Assembly: GCF_028389875.1 (NCBI RefSeq)
Contig: NC_084677.1
Span: 9,342,017 to 9,406,016 of the forward strand
Direction: 5' to 3'
Source of the DNA: Rhea pennata
Taxonomy: Eukaryota; Chordata; Aves; Rheiformes; Rheidae
DNA length: 64,000 nucleotides
Shown here: piece by piece, positions 25,001 to 31,560 of the stretch
Layout: each line of letters opens with the position of its first letter
Position numbering within the stretch: position 1 is the first letter of the stretch
Notes under the pieces: generated by a model
The model's input: only the letters and a program-made list of their open reading frames with translations
The model's database searches: none
Told to the model about the DNA's origin: nothing
Program-made: the position numbers and the translations under genes

Positions 25001-25030
25001 TAGGTTCTCCTTCTTGTTTCCTTCCATCAT
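792..25030 (-). CDS. MARF1: MARF1: meiosis regulator and mRNA stability factor 1 (26 coding exons, complete)
   Basis: The joined exons give one open frame of 1744 residues, close to the human length of about 1742 that I recall. Order of domains: Cys/His-rich N-terminal region (50-310); NYN/PIN-like ribonuclease (about 349-489) with acidic residues D353 (in FWDIEN), D390, D421/D422 and D447; RRM1 (about 507-585); low-complexity linker; RRM2 (about 790-868); eight LOTUS (OST-HTH) domains (about 884-1560); disordered tail ending in the conserved [11 protein letters not shown]. Family knowledge: MARF1 cleaves target mRNAs, associates with the decapping factor EDC4 in the cytoplasm, and represses transposon and other transcripts in mammalian oocytes. 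All inferred introns are GT-AG and every phase joins. The start is the ATG at 25028-25030; the next codon is also ATG and has a better Kozak context. The gene is divergent from NDE1. Nothing is truncated. Confidence 0.97.
1577..1747 (-). CDS. MARF1: MARF1 exon 26: C-terminal tail, residues 1611-1668
   Basis: Encodes [38 protein letters not shown] and [10 protein letters not shown], matching the human tail. The acceptor is GTAG at 1748-1751; a second AG six bases further into the exon would break the frame. Confidence 0.9.
2812..2952 (-). CDS. MARF1: MARF1 exon 25: C-terminal disordered tail, residues 1564-1611
   Basis: Encodes [17 protein letters not shown], then [19 protein letters not shown]. 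More diverged than the flanking exons. Acceptor TTTTTGTAG; donor AATG|gtaatg. Confidence 0.85.
3087..3147 (-). CDS. MARF1: MARF1 exon 24: LOTUS 8 wing, residues 1544-1564
   Basis: Only 61 nt. Encodes [20 protein letters not shown], essentially the human sequence, between CTGTAG and AAAA|gtaagc. Confidence 0.9.
3878..4090 (-). CDS. MARF1: MARF1 exon 23: LOTUS 7 wing and LOTUS 8, residues 1473-1543
   Basis: Begins [20 protein letters not shown], then [18 protein letters not shown] and ends LLGAIPQ at donor CAG|gtgtga. 71 codons, phase 0. Confidence 0.95.
4272..4502 (-). CDS. MARF1: MARF1 exon 22: LOTUS 6 wing and LOTUS 7, residues 1396-1472
   Basis: Begins [19 protein letters not shown], then [19 protein letters not shown] and ends KSLPYLVE at donor GAG|gtataa. 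77 codons, phase 0. A run of 17 U lies just downstream of the 5' splice site. Confidence 0.95.
5295..5522 (-). CDS. MARF1: MARF1 exon 21: LOTUS 5 wing and LOTUS 6, residues 1320-1395
   Basis: Begins [19 protein letters not shown] and continues with [19 protein letters not shown]. Ends KLCHVVK at donor AAG|gtaatc. 76 codons, phase 0 at both ends. Confidence 0.95.
6021..6223 (-). CDS. MARF1: MARF1 exon 20: LOTUS 5, residues 1252-1319
   Basis: Encodes [40 protein letters not shown] and [10 protein letters not shown]. Donor CAA|gtaagt falls at the same place in the LOTUS fold as in exon 17. Confidence 0.95.
6763..6896 (-). CDS. MARF1: MARF1 exon 19: rest of LOTUS 4, residues 1207-1252
   Basis: Encodes [16 protein letters not shown], the conserved [20 protein letters not shown] and IPK. 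The exon is short and has no long ORF, but its phases match both neighbours. Confidence 0.93.
6897..8243 (-). other. MARF1 intron 18
   Basis: About 1.35 kb, AT-rich, no recognisable exon or mobile element. The remaining MARF1 introns are of similar character unless listed separately. Confidence 0.6.
8244..8386 (-). CDS. MARF1: MARF1 exon 18: LOTUS 3/4 junction, residues 1160-1207
   Basis: Starts [19 protein letters not shown] (wing of LOTUS 3), then the first helix of LOTUS 4, [13 protein letters not shown]. Ends AYHW with the Trp codon split at the donor TG|gtaagt. Confidence 0.95.
9161..9381 (-). CDS. MARF1: MARF1 exon 17: LOTUS 3, residues 1086-1159
   Basis: Encodes [40 protein letters not shown] and ends EAVPHVLQ at donor CAA|gtgagt. 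FIPxYHHHF recurs in LOTUS 5. Confidence 0.95.
9603..9778 (-). CDS. MARF1: MARF1 exon 16: rest of LOTUS 2, residues 1027-1086
   Basis: Encodes [20 protein letters not shown], then [19 protein letters not shown] and a proline run. The acceptor is preceded by an unusual C12T6 tract (see findings). Donor ACAG|gtaagt. Confidence 0.93.
10151..10270 (-). CDS. MARF1: MARF1 exon 15: start of LOTUS 2, residues 987-1027
   Basis: Encodes [19 protein letters not shown], then the LOTUS 2 helix [14 protein letters not shown]. No ORF of 60 codons or more covers it; it was located from the match to human and from GT-AG sites in phase. Confidence 0.92.
11071..11307 (-). CDS. MARF1: MARF1 exon 14: rest of LOTUS 1 and linker, residues 908-987
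   Basis: Begins [20 protein letters not shown], with the wing strands GRLVCLLPS, then a Ser-rich linker and the conserved [13 protein letters not shown]. Donor TTTAT|gtaagc. Confidence 0.94.
11651..11731 (-). CDS. MARF1: MARF1 exon 13: start of LOTUS 1, residues 881-908
   Basis: Short 81-nt exon encoding [20 protein letters not shown], the first helix of LOTUS domain 1. Donor AAAAA|gtacgt splits a Lys codon that exon 14 completes. Confidence 0.92.
12662..12840 (-). CDS. MARF1: MARF1 exon 12: rest of RRM2, residues 822-881
   Basis: Starts [20 protein letters not shown] (third strand), then helix [17 protein letters not shown] and strand IQVSLATG. Ends SLSLL with donor TTAG|gtaatg. Confidence 0.94.
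13505..13694 (-). CDS. MARF1: MARF1 exon 11: start of RRM2, residues 758-821
   Basis: Reads [13 protein letters not shown], then [20 protein letters not shown], which opens RRM2 (VQISNIDY is the RNP2-like strand), and ends SRHGK. Acceptor AACCAG; donor AAG|gtaaag. Confidence 0.93.
13829..13849 (+). repeat. AC microsatellite in MARF1 intron 11
   Basis: About ten AC units, with a smaller TA tract nearby at 13747-13758. Confidence 0.85.
14103..14127 (+). repeat. Guanine run (24 G with one C) in MARF1 intron
   Basis: Five G, one C, then 19 G. Potential G-quadruplex on the plus strand, which is the template strand of MARF1; the pre-mRNA carries a C-run. Likely length-variable. Confidence 0.85.
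14480..14641 (-). CDS. MARF1: MARF1 exon 10: interdomain linker, residues 704-758
   Basis: Encodes [20 protein letters not shown] and [10 protein letters not shown], matching the human linker before RRM2. Donor CTCG|gtaagt splits an Arg codon. No ORF longer than 60 codons marks this exon; it was found by homology and phase. Confidence 0.9.
14744..14913 (-). CDS. MARF1: MARF1 exon 9: interdomain linker, residues 648-704
   Basis: Begins [13 protein letters not shown] and is rich in Gln, Ser and Asn, ending TYKSSQ. Probably disordered and less conserved than the flanking RRMs. Donor CAGAA|gtatgt is in phase with exon 10. Confidence 0.88.
15423..15854 (-). CDS. MARF1: MARF1 exon 8: RRM1 and basic linker, residues 504-647
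   Basis: A whole RRM lies in this exon: RNP2-like LLYVYNLP near 508, helix [20 protein letters not shown]1-like AILRFLN, and the final strand VVSFTPK near 580. A Lys/Ser-rich linker ([12 protein letters not shown]) follows. Phase 0 at both ends, 144 codons. Confidence 0.95.
16574..16746 (-). CDS. MARF1: MARF1 exon 7: NYN C-terminal section, residues 446-503
   Basis: Starts [18 protein letters not shown], with D447 completing the acidic cluster, then [19 protein letters not shown] and [14 protein letters not shown]. Acceptor is a C-rich tract ending CCCCCCAG; donor CCA|gtaaga. Confidence 0.95.
17154..17177 (+). repeat. A24 homopolymer in MARF1 intron 6
   Basis: Uninterrupted run of 24 A about 250 bp left of the CR1. 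No target-site duplication or element body was recognised beside it. Confidence 0.8.
17425..18142 (+). mobile_element. CR1 LINE fragment in MARF1 intron 6, antisense to the gene
   Basis: Matches the 3' part of a CR1 retrotransposon from memory: GAGGAGGACCTGGGGGTCCT at the left, CTGCCCAGAGAGGTTGCAGT and GGAGATATTAAAAC in the middle, and a decayed ATTCTGTAATTCT end. A 5'-truncated, mutated copy with no intact reverse transcriptase. An A-rich block (17639-17697) interrupts it where the consensus has a short ACAAGA-like stretch. It lies on the strand opposite to MARF1, so it enters the pre-mRNA as antisense CR1. Confidence 0.88.
17639..17697 (+). repeat. A-rich low-complexity tract inside the CR1
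   Basis: A run of about 24 A followed by CAAAAA-type units, located in the middle of the CR1 and not at its 3' end. Probably expansion of an A-rich site in the element. Confidence 0.8.
18260..18377 (-). CDS. MARF1: MARF1 exon 6: NYN middle section, residues 407-446
   Basis: Encodes [18 protein letters not shown], with the third acidic position (D421/D422), and ends in VVLVS just before the fourth acidic residue. The donor TCAA|gtaagt splits the Thr codon preceding D447. A CR1 LINE ends about 120 nt into the downstream intron on the opposite strand. Confidence 0.95.
19500..19726 (-). CDS. MARF1: MARF1 exon 5: N-terminal half of NYN nuclease domain, residues 331-406
   Basis: Contains [16 protein letters not shown], the first NYN strand with catalytic-type D353, and [11 protein letters not shown] with D390. 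It ends NNCQ|gtatga. Near-identical to human as I recall it, indicating strong constraint on the nuclease core. Confidence 0.96.
20240..20298 (+). repeat. TA/TACA microsatellite in MARF1 intron 4
   Basis: Alternating TATACA/TATATA units over about 60 bp, ending in a pure TA stretch. It produces spurious Tyr/Ile-rich frames on the minus strand. Confidence 0.9.
21323..21497 (-). CDS. MARF1: MARF1 exon 4: proline-rich linker with CNGC motif, residues 273-331
   Basis: Reads [19 protein letters not shown], then a second CxxC ([10 protein letters not shown]) and a Leu/Ser stretch leading to the NYN domain. Acceptor CCCAACAG; donor TATG|gtaaac, which completes a Gly codon with exon 5. Confidence 0.92.
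22547..23215 (-). CDS. MARF1: MARF1 exon 3: Cys/His-rich N-terminal region, residues 50-272
   Basis: This is the largest coding exon (669 nt, phase 0 at both ends). It begins KDYMENKKV and is rich in Cys and His: SCCAHG, a glycine run, [14 protein letters not shown] and finally [10 protein letters not shown] know of no enzymatic domain for this region. The clustered CC, CxxC and HxxxC spacings suggest metal binding, which is inference. Donor is AAG|gtttgt. Confidence 0.93.
23216..24883 (-). other. MARF1 intron 2
   Basis: AT-rich, with a short C-run near 24791-24800. No coding, RNA or repeat feature recognised. Confidence 0.6.
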
Positions 25031-25088
25031 ACAGCCAAACAAAATGGTTCAACATTCTTTTATCTCCCTCTCCTTTCATTCTTCCAAC
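24884..25088 (-). CDS. MARF1: MARF1 exon 2: end of 5' UTR and residues 1-49
   Basis: The acceptor follows TTTTTTAAGCAG and the donor reads ACG|gtaatt. Coding begins at 25030 with MMEGNKKEN and continues through a Trp-rich stretch containing GWLQ and KPWLWK, as in the human N terminus. The first ATG has T at -3; the second has A at -3 and G at +4. The 5' UTR part (25031-25088) carries an upstream ATG described separately. Confidence 0.93.
24993..25079 (-). promoter_or_regulatory. Upstream ORF overlapping the MARF1 start codon
   Basis: An ATG at 25077-25079 with A at -3 opens a 28-codon frame (starts MKGEGDKRM) that runs past the main ATG in another frame and stops with TAG at 24993-24995. Being overlapping and out of frame, it could lower MARF1 translation or force leaky scanning. 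Seen in sequence; its effect is inferred. Confidence 0.55.
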
Positions 25089-26385
25089 CTGCTTAAAAAA
25101 AGGAGAAAAAAACACTTGAAAACATTATTAAAATAAGTAAAAGAAATGTCCAAGTAAGTAAAACAAATTCCACTACTACTAAATCACTGAACCTGCATTA
25201 TTTACATTTAATTATGCATTTTAGACACTGCCTTGACTACTCCTGCAGTAAGTGTTACAGTATTCCTTATGACCTGAAGCACTGGTAAAGTAACCTGAGG
25301 AAAGTGTTTATGTTTATTGCAGTAGCTACAAAGTCCCCAAAATACATTACTGATGACATGATAGGATTCACAGTAAATTTCAGTGCTTTCTCTAAAAAGA
25401 AAAATCAAAAGTAGATTTTCAAGAACAGCTCAAGCAGTGAACACAGAATAAGAGCAATGGCACTCAGCTGAAAGAATCAAAGACTGCATATACATTATTT
25501 CTCATCATCTAATATAAAACTACCTCCTTGCATCAGATGGACATCACTTAGTATTTAAAGTTTTAAAGAATTAAAAGTTACTTACAAATATTCTTACTAA
25601 CTTTCAACCAACCTCAAGGCATACCACATCAGTTTAGCTTTACAGAATGACAAAGAAGCAAAGCAACTTGTTCAAGGCTCAAACACACTATAACAAAAAA
25701 AAATAACTATGATCAGTAACAAACTCTTCCTGCCCTCTAACTACATGCTGAAGTAGTTAACTACACCTCAGCTCCTTACACCTACTGTTGAGCACAGCAA
25801 CTACCAAACATACTCCGTGCTACTAGGTTTGTCTCTAAAGTTATTTTTGAACAGTAGAATAACAGCTTGCCTCTTATCTTTTTTAAAAGTAGAAATGTTT
25901 ATTCACGTGAACTCCGAGTACTCCTAATATTACATTGCATAAAACATTCAGTTAATCAACTTCTACAACTCTGCAGTATGCGACTTTTAAAAGGAACCGA
26001 TAACATCTGGTCTAATCACTCTGCAGAGGAATTAAAACGATGACTGAAAAAACAACAGGGAAGTTAACGACTTGCTTTCGCGCGTTAGCGGCGGCGCTCC
26101 GCAGCCGGCAGCTGCCCAGGAGCCCCCCGCGCGGCCCGGAGGCGGCGCCCGCCCACCCCGCCGCCGGGCCCGAGGCGCCGCGAGGCGAACGGCTGCTCCG
26201 GGCCGCGCCGGCGCCGTTGGGAGCCGCCGCCCGGCGGCGGAGCGCCGCGGCCGCGGGGTCCCCCGAGCCGCCACCAGGCCCCGGAGCCTCCGCCACCGGG
26301 CCCGGCCGGGCCCAGGCCCCGCCACCACCGCCGCGGCCCCGCAGGGCCGCCGCTGCCCGCCCGCCCGCCCCGCGCTGCCGCTCAC
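25089..26385 (-). other. MARF1 intron 1
   Basis: AT-rich sequence joining the CpG island to exon 2. I see no exon, RNA gene or recognisable repeat apart from the island edge at its 5' end. The reading frames across the island part are GC-composition artefacts. Confidence 0.6.
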
Positions 26386-26760
26386 CGAGCCGCCCCCGGC
26401 GCCGCCGCCGCTCACATGCCGCCGCCGCGGCCCCTCACGCCCCTTTGTTTTCCTCCCTCCTCCCTCTCCGCTCCTTCCGCCGTCAAGCGGCACCGGACGC
26501 CGGAAACAGCCCCGCTGTCGCAAAGACGGCTGTCGTGACGCAGCGCCCCGCTCCCGCCTCCTCCGAGGGCCGGGGCCGGCCCGCGCGGCGGCCGCGCTCA
26601 GTTTTAAGGCTGCGCCGGGCCCGCGGCTGCCGCTGCCGCCGGCGGGCGGCCGCGCCGCGAGCCGGGGAGTTCCCGGGGCCCCTCGGGGCGGGGGGCGGCG
26701 CCCCGAGGCAGCGGGGACGGCACCCAGCGCTGAGCTGGGCTCTTGCAGGGGACGAGTCGC
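26060..26760 (-). promoter_or_regulatory. CpG-island promoter of MARF1
   Basis: About 700 bp of very GC-rich, CpG-dense sequence in an AT-rich setting, with no TATA box at a sensible distance. Elements seen: an ETS-like CGGAAAC at 26501-26507, a CRE/AP-1-like TGACGCA at 26536-26542, and several GC-box-like runs. A housekeeping-type promoter is inferred. Confidence 0.75.
26386..26520 (-). other. MARF1: MARF1 non-coding exon 1 (5' boundary approximate)
   Basis: Within the CpG island the best minus-strand 5' splice site is CTCG|gtgagc, which puts the exon end at 26386. It would splice to the acceptor at 25088. No ATG in it is needed for the protein. The transcription start, placed near 26500 beside an ETS-like element, is an estimate. 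Confidence 0.5.
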
Positions 26761-27032
26761 CCTTGTGGCGCCTCGAGCAGAATTTTAAGCTCCCCTTAGA
26801 GCTTCCTTTTGTCCACAGGAGAAAGGAGCCTGTTCCCTGGAAGACCCTGTGTATCAGAAGCCCGAGGAATGGGGCTAAGTGTCAGTGCTGTTCAGTAATT
26901 AGCTCTTCATTTGGTCTGACAGAGGCCGCTCCTCACTGCCCGCTGCTGGGTCACTTTGGGCATCTTTAGTTCTGTACAAAGAAACACCACAAGCAGGAAG
27001 TATATGGCTTGAAAATGTGAAGCAGTTGTTTA

Positions 27033-27385
27033 CGGGCTGACAAAGGGACTGGAGCGTCTCCCAGGAGGACAGGCTGAGAGAGCCGGGACCCCTCGGCCTG
27101 CAGAAGAGAAGACGGGGGGGGGGGGGGGGGGGCAGGATCTTACCAACATGTTTAAGCATCCCAAGCGGGGGTGTAAAGAGGATGGGGCGAGACTCTTCTC
27201 AACAGTGCCCAGTGATAGGATCAGAGACAGCAGGCACAAACTGGAACACAGGAAGGTCCATCTGAACGTGGGGAAAAACTACTGTGGGGGTGACTGAGCA
27301 CTGGAACAGGTTGCCCAGAGATGTTGTGGCATCTCCTTCCTTGGAGATATTCAAAAGCCATGTGGACACAATCTGTGTGTTTCTT
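27033..27385 (+). mobile_element. CR1 LINE fragment between the MARF1 and NDE1 promoters
   Basis: CR1 3' region: GGACTGGAGCGTCTC, AGGCTGAGAGAGC, AACAGGTTGCCCAGAGATGT and TTGGAGATATTCAAAAGCC. It lacks the last 80 or so nt of the consensus (no ATTCTGTGATTCT end) and carries a 19-G run at 27114-27132. Confidence 0.9.
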
Positions 27386-30300
27386 TGAAAAAATAATGAG
27401 GTTTTAACAAGTTGTTAGACTTGGCATCAGTGCGTTCTCCACCCCCAATAAGAGACCTGCTGAGGTCTGCTGGCCAGATAGGAGTGTGGGCCTCCATTGC
27501 TACCTCAGCTTTGATAAGTTGTCATCAGCTACTGAATCTGTTGACATGGGTGACACTGACAACCAATCGAAGGTAATTTTTAGGCTTTCATAACTTTCGT
27601 GTTGGTGGATTTTTTTTTCTCTTGAATTGTTGAGCTACTAACAGCCCTCATCTCAACAGTCCTACCTCTGTCTCTAATTTAACAGCTCTCACCTTTCTAC
27701 AGACACAGCGCTGTCTCACAGCTTAGCGGTTCCCTCAGAAGACCAAGCCATGATCATGCAGCCAGGCCATTTCGTGAGAGCTGGGCCTCAGCTCCTCAGT
27801 GTACAGGTAGCTGAGCCCTCGTGGGGGAGGCGGCAGTTAAGGAGCAGGGCAGAGGTTCCCCTCTGATAGCTCGGTATCTTTTGATCGCAGGTGACTTCAC
27901 CATGCTCGGCATTAGGCAAGAACTTCACTTTACCTTCACCTCTGCCTAATGGGTTGCAGCTAGGAGCAGCTTGAGTCATCTTAGTGACAATGTTCATATT
28001 TAAATCAAGTCCTTCCCCTGTTACCATGGTTCCTTCAGGATGTAATACTGTTGGTGTATCAGGGCCTTGAGCTGTGATGTGTTGTGGTTTACCTAACTTT
28101 GGCTTTTAATGAACACCAGACAAATTCATGAAAAGTTGTTAGTTTGAGATACCAAAAGGGTATTCTGGTAGTGAGAATGTATTTATAGCTTAAGCATAAA
28201 ATCTAATTTTATACATACAGACTGTAAAAAATTATGTAATATCTTTAAATACAGAGAAATAGATTTAGCTCATGTTAAATACTTGCTCTGCAGTGATAGC
28301 AATATTTGTGTATGTTACTTTGATTTGTATGTTTGTCATATCATGCTATGGATATCAGTAATCCATAAAAACATCAGTAGTTTGTAATGCCAATTGATGA
28401 TCAGTCCATAGAGCAAGTAGTTCTGTGGTAAGTTATTTAATTCTTGCAATTATTTTCCTCTAAATTTTATTGACTATTGTTCCAGCTAATAAGCTGCTGT
28501 TTATCATGTGATTAATTGAAGGTGCTGTCATTTTATGTGTGATCTGCTTGTGTTCATTGTATTTGATAACCATTGAGTTAATTATTCCTTTTAGCAAACA
28601 AGTGTTACCATAAATAGGCAATTGTTTCATCAGCAGGCACAGAAGAATTGTCAACATCATCAGTTTTTTTTAGCACCATCCTTCTTAATGCCAAGAACTG
28701 TTAACATTGGCTAGTTGTGGATATCTTTACTTTTTTTTCACTCTAATGCAAGTGTTGGTTTTAACACCAATGAATTTTATCAGTTAAAACAGGGTGTCAT
28801 GGTGTTAAATTTTGGAAATATTAAACATAGTGGTTAAGCTTTGGTTGCTAGGCTGGAGGGTTAGAGAGAGCCTAAGTCCTAGGCTATAGGACAAGTGGGA
28901 TATAACCTGAGAATGACCTGGCCAATTAATTTTGCATTGTTTTAACTAACTGAACATAAAGCTATATTGAAAGATTGAAACCAACGTAAGACAAATATAG
29001 AGAGATTTATGTTATATTGATGTCAAATCACTTTAAAAAACAACTATTTTCACATGCACTGTCAAAATAATGAAACGTGTCATATACTGTGACTTGCTTC
29101 CCCCAGAATGTTCACACCTGCCTATTCTGAAATACTAGTTTCCCAATAAGAAGCCTCTTGCCAAAAGATAAGATATTGCAACCTTATCAGCACTTATGAT
29201 TTATACTGTTTTCCTAACTTTGCTTTCATAGAAGAGTCAGAGTAGCATTCGTATTAAAATAACCAGTATGTGATCCCTAGCACAACAAAAACTGCTACTT
29301 ATTAATTATTCATTATCAAAATAAAAATAAATGCGTTTTAAAACATAGATGATTTTAAAACAGATAAATGCTCTCATACTTCTTGCAAACAAGGCAATGA
29401 TAGTAATTATAGTAACCTCCTTTGTATTAATACTTATTGCTTTTGTACAGTAGTGCCTCTGAGCCTCTGTCATTTCTCAAGGTAGTAGTATACTATTTTG
29501 GAATTAGGTGAGAGGCTAAACAGCTTCCTCTGAAATCTAATAAACTTTGTTCTATAAATATTATTTCAAGGTGAAAAATATTAAAAATACTAAAGTTCCT
29601 ACTCACACTATCCTCCCAAGATTCAAAGAATTGAAGTAAAATATTCTTAGTCCCAAACCTGGAAACAATATATAGATCTTTGAATTATGGAGACATACTC
29701 TGATGGCACAGACCTTATTTTTTTGTAACTTATCCAATAAGATAAACACTCTTGCGTAATGGCAGAACTACAAATTGCTATTGACTCAATTTTTAAAAAT
29801 ACCTTAGTTTTCTATTTAGAGTTATATAATAGCTTGTCCCTATTTAGTTCTAATGAACATCTGACCTCAAAATATAATTATTTTACTGAACGTCTAACCT
29901 CAAAATACAATTATTTTGCTCTTTTTTTTCACTTAAAGTTATCTTACCTATTGATGCAGTTCTTTTGATGGAATATTCTGCCAGAAGAGAATCCATCTTT
30001 ATTACAGTCAAAATCTTGTTCTGCAAAGTGTTTAGAGTGGCACATTCCCCATTTAAACAGTTAAATCTTTGCAGGATTAGACTCTGCTCCAGGCCCTAAT
30101 TCAGGATCTGGTATTGCATCGCTGAAGTAAATGAAACTGGGATGAGGCCCCTGTACGTGGGTGCCTCTCATCCCGCAGTTATAAAACCGGCTGCAAGGGT
30201 GTAAAGTGATACTCAGTGACATGCGGTCATACCTATGTGGGCTGAAGCATCTCTTTGTATGTGCTGTAATTTGTGTTTTTGTTTTGACTCAGGAAACAAA

Positions 30301-30830
30301 TACCAGACACGCCTAATGACCAAGTGTTTCTGCACGCTGTGGGTAGGAGCACACGTCTGGCCCTTGAGAAAGCAGCGGCACGCCGTAGTCCTCTTCCTAT
30401 CGATCCCGAGTGGTGAGGTATGTCACGGAACTCATCGGCTGCACTGAGCTTTGGCTCTGCCCCTCGGTGGCTAGCTTGCCCGGCTCGGGCGCTTGAGGCG
30501 TGTGAGTGCTTCGCGGCTCCGTGGCGGCGTGGGGAGGTGTAGATGCATCATGCTCTTCTCTGATGTTCCCTAAACCGCTCCTTGCAGCGGTGATTTCGGT
30601 GATAGCTTCATAAAGCAGAATCTTGTTGTTTGGTAATAAAAAGGGAACTTTAAGGTAAAAATGTTGAAGTTACTGTAAATAGTTAATATCAGCTATTCCC
30701 GGCTCTTTCAGAAGAGAATAGCCTTTGGAACGATAATAATAAAAAGTAACGCTTTTTTATATTTCAAAGGAAAGCGTATGCTTAACGTTATGAAAATGTT
30801 CGCGGTAACGCGAACGTCTTCCCTGGAAGA
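27386..30830. other. Intergenic spacer between the divergent MARF1 and NDE1 promoters
   Basis: No conserved exon, RNA gene or further mobile element recognised. Moderately AT-rich except near 27700-27950 and 30300-30560. The open frames here are short and resemble no family I know. Confidence 0.55.
29855..29920 (+). repeat. 33-bp tandem duplication
   Basis: Two adjacent 33-bp units, each beginning GAAC and sharing ACCTCAAAATA, with four mismatches. An older small duplication in the MARF1-NDE1 spacer. Confidence 0.85.
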
Positions 30831-31560
30831 GGCAGGCGCTTGTGCCCGCGGCAGCTCCCGAAACACGGCGGAAAGAGTGCAGCGCGCCCCACGCGTGGCA
30901 GCGCTCGCGGAGGGCGCGGGGGGGGAAGGCGGGGAGGAACCTGCCGCGCGGGGGCGGGGCTCCCGCTGCCAAGGCCCCGCCCCCGACGCGAGGCCCCGCC
31001 CCCGCTCCCGTTTGAAAGTAGCACACAAACTTTCCACGCGTTCGCGGAACCGCGCTCTCGCGGCGCTGATTGGCGGCGCTCGCCGGCGGGCACGTGACCA
31101 GCAGCCAATGGGGTGGCGGGCAGGGCCGGTTGTGATGGTTCGGAGGGGCCGGGGCGCGGCACGGCGGCAGCAGCAGCGGGGCGCGGGGCCGCGCGGAGTT
31201 TCCTGCACGGGTGGTGAGCTCGGGCGCTGGCCGCATCCCCTGGCGCTTGGGGGCTCTATTCGGAAGTCTCCTTGCCCCCCTCGTGAGGGCGGCGGGGGCG
31301 GTTCCCACGTGGCGGGGCTTCCCGCGGGGGCGCAGACCCTTCCCCGTCCCTCTCGCTCCCTGCACGTTTGCGGTCGCGAGTGGGGCAAAGCCGGGCAGGC
31401 AGCTGTGCGGACCCTGCCTCCCTTCGGCCGCCCGCTGCTTGCCCCGCATCTTGCTGCAAGCCTGGCTGTCTTTCTGGAGTCGCTCCTAGGGTGGCTGTCG
31501 CGGAGGGGGGCGAGGGGAGCGTGGCAGCGGTCCCCACGGGCTCGGTTCCCTTCGGGCTTG
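30830..31560 (+). promoter_or_regulatory. CpG-island promoter of NDE1
   Basis: CpG-dense, TATA-less. Elements in order: GC boxes at 30951-30960, 30975-30983 and 30994-31002; CHR-type TTTGAA at 31011-31016; inverted CCAAT (ATTGG) at 31069-31073; an E-box in CACGTGAC at 31091-31098; CCAAT at 31105-31109. Transcription probably starts between 31110 and 31200, just ahead of the exon 1 donor. Confidence 0.75.
31140..31213 (+). other. NDE1: NDE1 non-coding exon 1 (5' boundary approximate)
   Basis: A strong 5' splice site GGGTG|gtgagc follows 31213 inside the island. It can join the acceptor at 36240, which gives a leader ending just before the coding ATG. The start coordinate is an estimate. Confidence 0.55.

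Noticed and set aside
26040-26969. 309-codon plus-strand ORF and overlapping 238-, 163- and 94-codon ORFs in the MARF1 CpG island
   Set aside because: Long frames are expected in very GC-rich sequence with few stop codons. They are Arg/Ala/Pro-rich in every frame, have no domain, and conflict with the non-coding exon 1 model.
31100-31213. A counterpart of mammalian miR-484, which lies at the 5' end of human NDE1
   Set aside because: No sequence resembling the mature miR-484 was seen in or near exon 1.
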